64,000 nucleotides of DNA from Planctomycetaceae bacterium (GTDB lineage: Bacteria > Planctomycetota > Phycisphaerae > UBA1845 > UTPLA1): the NCBI GenBank assembly GCA_006969385.1, contig CP030884.1, forward strand, positions 496,001 through 560,000. The letters run 5' to 3'. The number at the start of each line of letters is the position of its first letter. The first letter of the stretch is position 1. This document shows positions 43,738-51,920 of this stretch, one piece after another. Both the position numbers and the translations under genes were made by a program. The notes beneath the pieces are model-generated. The model did no database searches, was not told where the DNA came from, and saw nothing but the letters and a program-made list of their open reading frames with translations.

Positions 43738-44601
43738 ATGAACGAAGCAGCAGTACCACTCACGGCCCTCAGCGGGGCCCAGCGCGATCTGGTCGAGCGG
43801 CATTTGCCTCTCGTGCGGCATACGCTGAAGCGCAATCGCCATCTCATTCGCGTCGGTCGCGACGCCCGCGATGGTGCCGAACTCTTCCAAGAGGGCTGTT
43901 TGGCCCTGATCGAAGCCGTGCGCAACCACGATACCGCCCGCCACGGCCATTTTGCCGCCTATGCGATGGCTCGCATCCATTTCGCCCTGAGCCGCTACGT
44001 GCACGAACGCGAATACGCCGTGCGAGTGCCGTTTATCACGCAGCGGCGCCGCAAGCCGACGAGCCCCGATCACCAAACCGACCAACCACCGTTACCGACC
44101 GTCGTCCGCATGAACGAGCAGGCCACGCCGGCCGTTCGCCGCCCCGGGCGCTCGGGCGGCGCGCTGGAAGAACCGACAATCGGCGAACTGCTGGGCGAGC
44201 GAATCGATGTGGCGATGCGGCAGGTGACCGACCAGCTCAAGCAAGGCCGCCGCTGCGCTCCGGGCATTCGCGAAGTCGTGGAGCGCTGCGTGCGCGAACG
44301 GTGGAGCGTGCCCGAGCCCGAGGCGCGCACGTCGATTCGCCAACTCGCGAAGGATCTCAATTGCTCCGTCGGTCGCATCACGCATTGCGAAGAGCGCTTC
44401 AAAAAAGGGATGGCCACGGCGCTCAACGACGATCCGCAATATCGCACGCTCAAACGCAAAGCCGCCGCCAGCCGCCACGGCGTGCATCAGCGCATGAGTC
44501 GCAGCGAGTTGGCACCCGAGCGACCCGAAGATGCGACGATTCGCGATGAACGCGAACGCATCTCATCGTCAAAACAAATCGTCAAGTCCCGCCCCAATTA
44601 G
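43738..44601 (+). CDS. Sigma-70 family RNA polymerase sigma factor, divergent
   Basis: 287 aa. Region 2 (~residues 15-95): LPLVRHTLKRNRHLI, LFQEGCLALIEAVRNHD and GHFAAYAMARIHFALSRYVHE match the helix 2.1-2.4 pattern. A linker of ~95 residues, rich in Pro and Arg, replaces most of region 3. A C-terminal helix-turn-helix (SIRQLAKDLNCSVGRITHCEE, ~195-225) matches region 4 only roughly, and a basic tail follows. It could be a specialised or stress-type sigma factor; no anti-sigma gene is adjacent. ATG 43738 follows a gap with a candidate promoter. Confidence 0.7.
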   Translation: MNEAAVPLTALSGAQRDLVERHLPLVRHTLKRNRHLIRVGRDARDGAELFQEGCLALIEAVRNHDTARHGHFAAYAMARIHFALSRYVHEREYAVRVPFITQRRRKPTSPDHQTDQPPLPTVVRMNEQATPAVRRPGRSGGALEEPTIGELLGERIDVAMRQVTDQLKQGRRCAPGIREVVERCVRERWSVPEPEARTSIRQLAKDLNCSVGRITHCEERFKKGMATALNDDPQYRTLKRKAAASRHGVHQRMSRSELAPERPEDATIRDERERISSSKQIVKSRPN

Positions 44602-44746
44602 CGGCGTCATCGCAAACCGTCATCTTCGCCGCTGCGTGGCAATTGCAACCGTGTCGGTTACCATCGACTCACATCTGGGAACGGTACGCGTCACCGGGCC
44701 CGTTTTGATGTGGACCGCCCCCGAATTGCAGCCTCGCCACTGTTGC

Positions 44747-46414
44747 ATGACCATTCTATTTCGTTACCTAGCGACCGACCTGATCCGCAACACCGTCCTT
44801 GCGACGGTCACGCTGACGCTGATGGTGACGATCGGCGGCGGTATCTCGCAGTTGTTCGCGGCGAAGCATGTGGGCGCGGGCAAGCTCGTCGGCATTGTGC
44901 TAATGATGATGCCGATGGCGGTGGTCGTGTCGCTGCCGATCGGGGCGCTGTTCAGCGCCGCGATCACCTACGGCCGTGCGTCGCACGATAACGAACTGAC
45001 AGCCTGTCGCGCCGCCGGGATCGATCCGAAAACACTCTTGCGACCCGTTCTTTTGCTGGGCGTGTTGGTAAGTATCGTTTGGCTCACGAGCCTGAATTTT
45101 CTCATCCCGCGATTGATGTGGTCGATCGAAAAGACGACCCGGCAGGACATTCTATCGTTTGTTACCAATCAGCTTATCGACGGCAAAGCACTTAGCTATG
45201 GCTCGTTCACCTTGCGGGCGTCGAGTTGTGTTGAGGTTTTGCCGGAAGAAGTTGAAGAAGCCGTTGATGGCGATTCGCAGTTTCTGTATTTGACAGGCGT
45301 CGCGTTTATGGAAGACGAACGCGGGTATCTGCAGCGGGCCGGCACCGCGGAGAGCATGATTCTGGCTGTCAGCGATACGGAATCGAGCCCGCAAGTGAGC
45401 GTTTTGCTGCGGAGCGGTCGCAGCTACGACGCGAATCGCATGCAATTTCTTGAGTTCGATCGACAGCGCATCGGACCGATCGACGTACCGATGCCGATCG
45501 TGCGCAGCCTGCGATTTAAGAGCTTGCCCGCCCTACTATCGTACCATCGCGATATCGCACTGATTCCCGAGATTAGACCGCTGGTCGCCGAGTTGAAAGA
45601 GAATTTGCGCGCCCATTACTTTGTTACGTTGGTCGAATCCGAGATGCAAAAAAGCAAGGGCGAATCACTATCGCTGTCGTTGCTTGCCGACGATGGCAAC
45701 TGGCTAACGATCGATGCGAAGCGCGCAGCGATCGGCCCGCAGCGGCGCGAAGTGTTGCTGCACGACCTAACGATTCGACCGAGCAAGAAAGACGGCAACC
45801 AACGTGGTCGTATAACGGCGAAGCGCGCGAAGCTGCGTTTGCAACAGCCCATCACGCCGGATGATGTTAAACTGGAATTGCTATTGATCGCTGCGGACGG
45901 CTCGCTCACCAAGAAAGATGCGTATCGCGATGATGCCACCGAAGACTTATTGCTATTTCCATTCGCCGTGCAAGATGCGATGGCGTCGCCGTATCGCACC
46001 TTCATCAACAATGGCTTTGCTGAACTAACGGAACTGCATTATTTGAATCGACCACACGCGTTGAAGTTGAACCCGGAGCTAGCCAAGGCGCAACAGCGCA
46101 TTTCAATCAAAGCTGCCTATTACGCTGCGCAGGTGCGTTCGGAATTGCACATGCGATTGACCGTGTCGCTGGCGTGGTTGCCGATCATTACGATCGGGGC
46201 GATTCTCGGCATTCGCATTCGCAGCGGCCAGATGCTGGTGGCATTCATCGCGAGTTGTATTCCGTGTGCGTGCCTGGCCGTCTTAATGCTCGTCGCGCGG
46301 TCGCTCTCCGAACATCCGGTGAAGGGCTACATCGGTATTCTCATGTTCTGGGGGGCGACGATGTTATTTTACGGCCTCTCGTGGTTCTTTGGGCGGTATG
46401 TGCTGCCGCGTTAG
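44747..46414 (+). CDS. LptF/LptG family permease, enlarged
   Basis: 555 aa against about 360 for typical LptF or LptG. N-terminal membrane part: MTILFRYLATDLIRNTVLA, FAAKHVGAGKLVGIVLMMMP, SHDNELTACRAAGIDPKTLLRP (conserved coupling helix of the YjgP/YjgQ family) and VLVSIVWLTSLNFLIP. A long periplasmic beta-jellyroll-like region (~130-440) is followed by three helices (LAWLPIITIGAILGI, LVAFIASCIPCACLAVLM, IGILMFWGATMLFYGLSW). In other bacteria two such subunits with LptB move lipopolysaccharide out of the inner membrane. Only one subunit is present here. ATG 44747 is chosen from the first helix. Confidence 0.75.
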   Translation: MTILFRYLATDLIRNTVLATVTLTLMVTIGGGISQLFAAKHVGAGKLVGIVLMMMPMAVVVSLPIGALFSAAITYGRASHDNELTACRAAGIDPKTLLRPVLLLGVLVSIVWLTSLNFLIPRLMWSIEKTTRQDILSFVTNQLIDGKALSYGSFTLRASSCVEVLPEEVEEAVDGDSQFLYLTGVAFMEDERGYLQRAGTAESMILAVSDTESSPQVSVLLRSGRSYDANRMQFLEFDRQRIGPIDVPMPIVRSLRFKSLPALLSYHRDIALIPEIRPLVAELKENLRAHYFVTLVESEMQKSKGESLSLSLLADDGNWLTIDAKRAAIGPQRREVLLHDLTIRPSKKDGNQRGRITAKRAKLRLQQPITPDDVKLELLLIAADGSLTKKDAYRDDATEDLLLFPFAVQDAMASPYRTFINNGFAELTELHYLNRPHALKLNPELAKAQQRISIKAAYYAAQVRSELHMRLTVSLAWLPIITIGAILGIRIRSGQMLVAFIASCIPCACLAVLMLVARSLSEHPVKGYIGILMFWGATMLFYGLSWFFGRYVLPR

Positions 46415-46457
46415 ATGTGTAGAATATCACTCGCTACGATTCTAAAGGTCACGCCCC

Positions 46458-46727
46458 ATGCCAACTGTTGCATTCACCGAGAACATTCAACGGCACGTAT
46501 CGTGTCCGCCCGGCACGTATGACGGCGAGACGGTCCGAGCCGTGCTCGATGCCGCGTTTGCCGACAACGAAGCCGCGCGCGGGTATATACTCGACGAGCG
46601 CGGCGCCGTACGGCGACACATGATTATCTTTTTAGATGGCAAACCGATTACGGATCGCGATGGCCTAAGCGATGCGGTGTCGAACGAATCCAAAATCTAC
46701 GTTATGCAGGCACTCTCTGGTGGATGA
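46458..46727 (+). CDS. ThiS/MoaD-like sulfur carrier (ubiquitin-like)
   Basis: 89 aa. Pattern of the beta-grasp family: a first strand with FTENIQRHVSCP, helix YDGETVRAVLDAAFADN, strand RHMIIFLDGKPI and the C-terminal VMQALSGG. The Gly-Gly end is required for thiocarboxylate formation by an E1-like enzyme, which is not adjacent. Likely roles are thiamine, molybdopterin or another sulfur transfer pathway; the context does not decide. AAAGGT lies upstream of ATG 46458. Confidence 0.75.
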   Translation: MPTVAFTENIQRHVSCPPGTYDGETVRAVLDAAFADNEAARGYILDERGAVRRHMIIFLDGKPITDRDGLSDAVSNESKIYVMQALSGG

Positions 46728-46792
46728 CGTCGGCTGGCACGATTGTCAAATTAGCGTCAAGTTGTTGAGCAGGGCGTTTTAAACGCTATAGA

Positions 46793-46896
46793 ACGCATGA
46801 GACCATCTCATAAATGATTGCGAACCTGAATGATGTGTCAGCATCCACCAGCTATTAGCTGGTGCAACAGCGTAACCGTCGCTCTCAGTCGTGAAA
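46793..46896 (-). repeat. Dispersed ~105-bp repeat, copy B
   Basis: Reverse-complement partner of 19924-20030. It contains CACCAGCT-AAT-AGCTGGTG (46855-46873 region) with arms changed in a compensating way relative to copy A. The flanks GAGAGCGACGGTTA and GATGCTGACACATCAT are conserved. Confidence 0.7.
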
Positions 46897-46954
46897 CCAT
46901 CTCGCCGTGCGGTCTGGTTTGACGTCCGTCGAAATTTCCCCACACTATCCAGCC

Positions 46955-47260
46955 ATGTCACGCGAAGAAAAAATCCGAAAGATGCTCGACCAGGAGCCGA
47001 ACGATACCTTCCTGAATTTCAGCCTCGCGATGGAATTGGCCAAGGCGGAAAGCTGGGACGCCGCGCTGGCGCAGTTTGACCGCGTCATCGATATCGATAG
47101 CGGTTACGTCGCAGCCTTTTTTCATAAGGGTCAAACGCTGGTGAAGATGGGCGATATCGATCGAGCGAAAGAAACGCTGACAACCGGTATCGGTCGCGCC
47201 GGCGAAGTCGGCGATTTTCATGCCAAGCGCGAAATGGAAGAATTCATAGAAATGATCTAA
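46955..47260 (+). CDS. Small TPR protein
   Basis: 101 aa, two TPR units (NFSLAMELAKAESWDAALAQ and GYVAAFFHKGQTLVKMGDI) and a short helical end. Probably a cytosolic adapter. ATG 46955 is preferred to 46907. No known partner. Confidence 0.7.
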   Translation: MSREEKIRKMLDQEPNDTFLNFSLAMELAKAESWDAALAQFDRVIDIDSGYVAAFFHKGQTLVKMGDIDRAKETLTTGIGRAGEVGDFHAKREMEEFIEMI

Positions 47261-47268
47261 CGGCGACG

Positions 47269-48378
47269 TTAATCAGAGACGCGCCATGTTTGATAGACGA
47301 TTTGATCGCGATTCCGCGAATACGTTACATGCAGCATGCCGTCCGTCGTTTGCAACACGCTGGGATAACTAAACGCCCCCGCCCCATCGGCCAGCACGGT
47401 CCGGCCCAACCAGCTAACACCGTCATCACTCGATACCATCGCCACCAACGGCGTGCGCTGCGTGTCGCTATCGTTGAAGATAATTAGCAGGCGGCCGTCG
47501 CGTAGTTGCGTGAGTGCCAACGCGCTATCGGGATTGGGCAACTTTCCGCGTCGGGCACCGGTCCACGTTGCCCCATAATCCGCCGAAGTTGCATAAAGCA
47601 AGTTACCGCCGCCGCGATTGCGACCGGCCATAAGCAACGTACCTTCGCTAAGCTCTACGAGGGCGGGCTGAAGCAAGATATCCTCGTCCGGGCCGTAAAC
47701 AGCGTTTACATTCCAAGTCGCGCCGTCAGTATCCGAGGCGCGCAACACGAGTGCGTTCAACCAGAAGTCCGAATAGGCCGGCAGTAACGTCGTGCCGTTG
47801 CCGAGTTGAATCGGCGGGTTGCGCAGATTCGCACCGGCCGGCAAGGCAACTTGCCGCGCGGCAGACCAGGTGGCGCCGACGTCATCGCTTTCAGTCAGCC
47901 ACACCGACGAACTCCACCATTGAAATGGCGCGTGCGCGAAGAACAGCTGCACGCGCCCATCGCGCACGATCAACAGCGGATTGGCGGCGGGGCTGGGAAG
48001 ATCGGGCACCTCCATCGGCGCGGACCAGTCAGTTGCATTCGCCTCTTTAAAGGCAGTAAATATCGATGCGCCGTCGAGTTCTTCCGGCCCACGATAGCTA
48101 TACCACGCCGTCATCAAGCGACCGTCATCGAGTATCGCCAGCGTCGCCCCGTGATGACCGATTCGGTCGGGGATCGATTCGAAGACGAATGACTCGTTCA
48201 ATAAATCGAGCGCGGGGGCATCATTCAGCGAGTCGGCGATGATTTCAAAATACGCATCGGGCACACCGACGGGGTTCGCAAGAATGTCGCAGGCGCCCGT
48301 TGAAAACACGCAAACGCACATGACGACGATGGTGCCGATGATTGGTGGGTTGGGTTGTTCGCGTTGCGGTGATTGCAT
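47269..48378 (-). CDS. BNR-repeat sialidase-like lipoprotein
   Basis: 369 aa. The N-terminus has a hydrophobic segment ending STGAC, a plausible lipoprotein cleavage site. The mature protein is a six-bladed propeller with four Asp boxes (SDDVGATW, SDTDGATW, SADYGATW, SSDDGVSW). FxIPD-like features are weak (FESIPDRIGHHGATLAILDDG), with HGATLAILDDGRLMTAWY matching the exo-sialidase family start; an Arg triad is not clearly visible, so substrate and activity are open. ATG 48378 is chosen for the signal; an upstream ATG at 48441 would add 21 residues. Confidence 0.7.
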   Translation of the reverse strand: MQSPQREQPNPPIIGTIVVMCVCVFSTGACDILANPVGVPDAYFEIIADSLNDAPALDLLNESFVFESIPDRIGHHGATLAILDDGRLMTAWYSYRGPEELDGASIFTAFKEANATDWSAPMEVPDLPSPAANPLLIVRDGRVQLFFAHAPFQWWSSSVWLTESDDVGATWSAARQVALPAGANLRNPPIQLGNGTTLLPAYSDFWLNALVLRASDTDGATWNVNAVYGPDEDILLQPALVELSEGTLLMAGRNRGGGNLLYATSADYGATWTGARRGKLPNPDSALALTQLRDGRLLIIFNDSDTQRTPLVAMVSSDDGVSWLGRTVLADGAGAFSYPSVLQTTDGMLHVTYSRNRDQIVYQTWRVSD

Positions 48379-48943
48379 CACGGAAATTGTAATGCGGAAG
48401 GGAGGGTTGTTGTTGTTTGGCAAGTTAGCGACATCAACCATCTGAAGAATCGGGTTGATCGCGGAATATCGTGGCCGTCCTGCAGTCCATATTGAACAAT
48501 CGGGTTCACATTTCCCAGTTTGGGAGTATTAAAGCGTTCAATCCTCGTTACCCCGTAGGGATCAACGGAAAATAGCCCCCCACATCGTGAGGGGAACTGA
48601 GATTCGTTAACGAAGTCATGCCGGAGGGATAGAAGGAAATCCGTGCGACATCCCCATCGTCCTTACAGGACGAAGAATCGTTGGTCAACCCTCAAACCCA
48701 CCGCTGAAGCCGGTGGGCTATTTTCTGCCAGTCCCTCCGGGACGAAGAAATCGAATTGGCTTCGCGTCATCAATCAAATGGCTCGGCTGGATTCTTTACG
48801 TTTGTAAAGTGAGCATTTTAATAGAGCGAGCGGGAGAGGGGGGCGTCCGAATGGAAAGCACTCAACCAAAAAGCTCGAACGACCTTATTGAAGGTCTCGA
48901 GAGCGAAGAAGTTTGAGAGGCGCGAGACTCAAATGCACCTCAT
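48379..48943. other. Intergenic region with a 196-bp inverted-repeat element
   Basis: 565 bases between the sialidase-like gene and endonuclease V. The 196-bp element (48552-48747) fills its centre. Downstream, a 21-codon frame from ATG 48851 with a GAGAGGGGGG upstream is too short and unsupported to be called a gene. Confidence 0.6.
48552..48747 (+). repeat. 196-bp inverted-repeat element, copy 1
   Basis: Starts CCCGTAGGGATCAACGG, then AAAATAGCCCCCCAC; ends GGTGGGCTATTTTC, then GTCCCTCCGGGACGA. The ends are imperfect terminal inverted repeats (about 28 bp). A second copy at 55462-55657 has the same length and the same internal blocks (CCGGAGGGAT, TACAGGACGA, CCACCG..GAA..CGGTGGGCTA). It has no coding capacity. 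MITE-like or large REP-like. Confidence 0.8.
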
Positions 48944-49618
48944 CTAACGATTTCGCTTGAACTCCGCGACGAGCTTATCCGCCAAACGCGTCGGTTCGGG
49001 CAGGCGATAACCGGTGCAGCAAGACAAGACGAAGCGCACGGCTTCATCGAGCGTAATTAAATGGCCGACGCTGACGAAAACGGGTTTCACGCCGTCGCGC
49101 GTGCGTACGACCTTGCCGATCAACTCGTCATTATCCATCAACTTTCGCGTAGAACCTTTCCGTGCTGACGGTTCGATAAATTCGCCGCAAAAGCGCGACT
49201 TGGCACAACCGACCGTCGGCAGGCCCAACCACAAACCCGCATGTGAAGCGAACCCGAGGCGACGCGGATGGGCGCGACCGTGGCCATCCATGATGCAGGC
49301 GTCGGGCTTTTCGCGCAGCTTCTCGAACGCCGCCAACACGGCGGGGCATTCGCGGAAACTGAGCAACCCCGGCACGTACGGAAACGTTACCGGTTGCTCG
49401 ATCGTCACTTGTTCAATGACAGAATGTGTTTGTAAATCCCAGACCACCCATGCGGCGATGATCGTTTTACCGCCATAGGCAAAGGCGCAATCGGCCCCGC
49501 CAATCAGACGCAGTGGTTTGGTTAACGGGATCTCTTCTACGCGCGACGCGAGTTGTCGCTGCAACGAAGCCGCCGCTTGCGGTGCGAGATCCCATCGATG
49601 GCGCGGACGGTACGGCAC
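48944..49618 (-). CDS. nfi: Endonuclease V
   Basis: 224 aa. It cleaves the second phosphodiester bond 3' of deoxyinosine in DNA. Family motifs: IGGADCAFAYGG (first Asp; many homologs have GVD), VTFPYVPGLLSFRECPAV (PYIP wedge), DACIMDGHGRAHPRRLGFASH (metal-binding Asp and His) and LPTVGCAKSRFCGE (Lys). The C-terminal strand (YRLPEPTRLADKL) agrees with family members. The start is a GTG at 49618; no good Shine-Dalgarno was found. Confidence 0.92.
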   Translation of the reverse strand: MPYRPRHRWDLAPQAAASLQRQLASRVEEIPLTKPLRLIGGADCAFAYGGKTIIAAWVVWDLQTHSVIEQVTIEQPVTFPYVPGLLSFRECPAVLAAFEKLREKPDACIMDGHGRAHPRRLGFASHAGLWLGLPTVGCAKSRFCGEFIEPSARKGSTRKLMDNDELIGKVVRTRDGVKPVFVSVGHLITLDEAVRFVLSCCTGYRLPEPTRLADKLVAEFKRNR

Positions 49619-49746
49619 GGATCAAGTTGATTGAAGACGTGGTGAGTACGGTTAGCCTGCGCGGACTGTACCAATTGCCAATCTACACGCGTGCTAGAAT
49701 CCCGCTTAACAAAATCGCAGACTCACTTGCCCCACGACGACCCAAC

Positions 49747-50901
49747 TTACGGAACGATATCCACCGTCGAATGGCGGCGTACCAATAGCTGGTGCACCTC
49801 GCGAATATCCTCGGGCAACAATCGCACGCAGCCCATCGACATATCGGCGCCGATGCTTTCGGGCTCGATGGTGCCGTGAATGCCGTAGCCGCTATCGCCG
49901 ATGCAATCACCGGCGATGCAGTCGAGGCCGATCCAATACTCGCCGATCGGATTCTTGGGATCGTCGGCCGCGTAATACTGGCCGCTGCGCGGGTCGGTCC
50001 ACTCGGGATTGGTCAGCTTGGTGGTCACTTCCCACTTGCCCAACGGCGTGCCGGCACCGGCACCGAGGCCGACGCGATAGCTGCGAACGAACTGCCCCTT
50101 CAGGAAGATATCCATGCGGTGTTGCGACTTGCGAATCACGGCATCAAACGGACCTTCGATCACCTTCAAACGCTGACCGGCGCGAATGAATTCGGGACGT
50201 TCGAGTTCGTTGATCTGTTGCAGCAGATCCATCGTGACCTTGTGTCGGCGCGCCAACACGTACACCGATTCGCCGCTGGTGATTTCGTGCAGCTTGGCAA
50301 GCGGATCGCCGGGGGCGACCGTTTTGCTGAAGATCAGCTTGTCGGAAATGGTCGTGAGCTCATTGCGAATGCGTTCGCGCTGTTCGTTGGACAGGCGACC
50401 GTCAAACGCTCGGCTCAGTCGCGTGCGTGCGTCGAGCAACTGGCCTCGTTCGAGCGCCTGCCGCCCCGCCATCACATCGGCGTCGACCGATTGGCCCAAC
50501 GCCGGAACCCCATCGCCACGATCCGATTCGTCCGTCTCGTCGGCAACCTTCGCAATCGTCGCCGGTTCGAGCCGCGCGCGCGCGGGTTCATCAATCGACA
50601 CCGGCCCCGTTGAGACCAGCGGCAAATCTGTGACGATCGCCGTATTGTCAAACCGTTCGCGCGCGCCGACGGGCTGCTCGTTGCCGACGGGTTGACGCTC
50701 TGCGCGCAATGGTAGCAAGGGTTGATCGGCGAAACGCGGTTGCGTGTCGCTATCGGGGGCCAGCGTGACGATATCGCTGCCGTTCTGGCGGTCTTCGGTT
50801 TGGAATTTCCAAACGTAGAGCCCCCAAATAGCGGCGGCGGCGATCACGATGGCGAGAATGACCGAACGGGAGGTACTGGCCTGCGGCGGTCGTCTGGACA
50901 T
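49747..50901 (-). CDS. LysM-containing L,D-transpeptidase (YkuD)
   Basis: 384 aa. One N-terminal membrane helix (RSVILAIVIAAAAIWGLYVW), a low-complexity region with many Asp/Arg (about 35-190), a LysM module (~208-252: GESVYVLARRHKVTMDLLQQ), and the YkuD domain (~258-384). The catalytic centre reads YGIHGT and SMGCVRLL (Cys nucleophile and His), so it can form 3-3 crosslinks in peptidoglycan or attach proteins. AGGAG lies upstream of ATG 50901. Stand-alone. Confidence 0.93.
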   Translation of the reverse strand: MSRRPPQASTSRSVILAIVIAAAAIWGLYVWKFQTEDRQNGSDIVTLAPDSDTQPRFADQPLLPLRAERQPVGNEQPVGARERFDNTAIVTDLPLVSTGPVSIDEPARARLEPATIAKVADETDESDRGDGVPALGQSVDADVMAGRQALERGQLLDARTRLSRAFDGRLSNEQRERIRNELTTISDKLIFSKTVAPGDPLAKLHEITSGESVYVLARRHKVTMDLLQQINELERPEFIRAGQRLKVIEGPFDAVIRKSQHRMDIFLKGQFVRSYRVGLGAGAGTPLGKWEVTTKLTNPEWTDPRSGQYYAADDPKNPIGEYWIGLDCIAGDCIGDSGYGIHGTIEPESIGADMSMGCVRLLPEDIREVHQLLVRRHSTVDIVP

Positions 50902-51148
50902 GACGCTGCTCCTTCAGCATGGCGATGCGGCATACGAGATTCGTCGATCGACGGCTCGCACAGATGCCACGCGAATATCCATACGCACTGCGCTGTCGCA
51001 TCAACCCGACATAGGTACGACGCGGAGCGAAATTGGTGCGATGCAATCCTTCGGCGAGATGTAAAAGAATATCCGCAATCGGCCAGCAATCAATCGGCAG
51101 GGTTAAACTAATCTCATATCTACAGTTGCAGCGCAAGCGAAAATCAAA

Positions 51149-51745
51149 TCACACCTGCTGTGAATTTCCGATTGCGACATTACCAAACCGACGCACGCTC
51201 GTGTCGGTCACCAGCATATTCACCGGAACGTCGCGCTCGTTGGTGGGAATCCCGTCGACGACCTGCTCTTCGAGCGCGAACCCGCAGGCAACGCCACGGA
51301 ATTTCGCATTGCCGAGGAAGCGGTCGTAAAAGCCGCGTCCGCGACCGAGGCGATTGCCCGTGCCGTCAAAACCCAAGCCCGGCACCACGACGAGGTCAAT
51401 CAACTCAATCGGGCAGGGCGCGCCGCGCGCGGGTTCGCGGACGCCGTATTGATTTGTCGCCACATCGGTATCGAGATTGCGAATCTGCACCGGCATCATG
51501 CAGCGCGATTCCCAACCGATCCGCGGCGCGAGCACGCGCTTGTGCTGTCGCCAGGCATCGAGCACCAGCGGCGTCGTATCCGCCTCGGTCGGCAGCGACA
51601 GGTACACCATCACGACTTCGGCCTGACGGTATTCGGGTTCGGCCAGCAACTGGCGGGCGGCACCAATCGAACGGCGCGCGATTTCATTCGCACCGAGCTG
51701 TTGCAAGCGGGCCTTGATATTGGTTCGCAGTGCTTTTTTCGACAC
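51149..51745 (-). CDS. 5-formyltetrahydrofolate cyclo-ligase
   Basis: 198 aa. It converts 5-formyl-THF to 5,10-methenyl-THF using ATP. Seen: MSKKALRTNIKARLQQ (N-terminal basic helix that binds the phosphates), VVMVYLSLPTEADT, KRVLAPRIG, DLVVVPGLGFDGTGNRLGRG (signature G-x-D-x-x-G-x-R-x-G-x-G) and GRGFYDRFL, then VACGFALEEQ. The ATG at 51745 is suitable. No folate genes are adjacent. Confidence 0.93.
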   Translation of the reverse strand: MSKKALRTNIKARLQQLGANEIARRSIGAARQLLAEPEYRQAEVVMVYLSLPTEADTTPLVLDAWRQHKRVLAPRIGWESRCMMPVQIRNLDTDVATNQYGVREPARGAPCPIELIDLVVVPGLGFDGTGNRLGRGRGFYDRFLGNAKFRGVACGFALEEQVVDGIPTNERDVPVNMLVTDTSVRRFGNVAIGNSQQV

Positions 51746-51920
51746 GATTCCCCCGTCGTGAGCTGCATCTCATCCTGCGGTCGTAACTTATGGACTGACG
51801 CTTTCGCTTTCAATAGCATGCGCGGGCCGACGAAGTCGACGTCGGCGGCGCGAGCCCCAAAGTATTGATCTCGGTGAAACCGCAGCGCCGGAGTGAACCA
51901 TTCCCGACTCGATTCTCATC

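Noticed and set aside
48713..48916. 67-codon frame in the gap before endonuclease V
   Set aside because: It starts within the 196-bp repeat; the 21-codon subframe at 48851 is too short and not supported by similarity.
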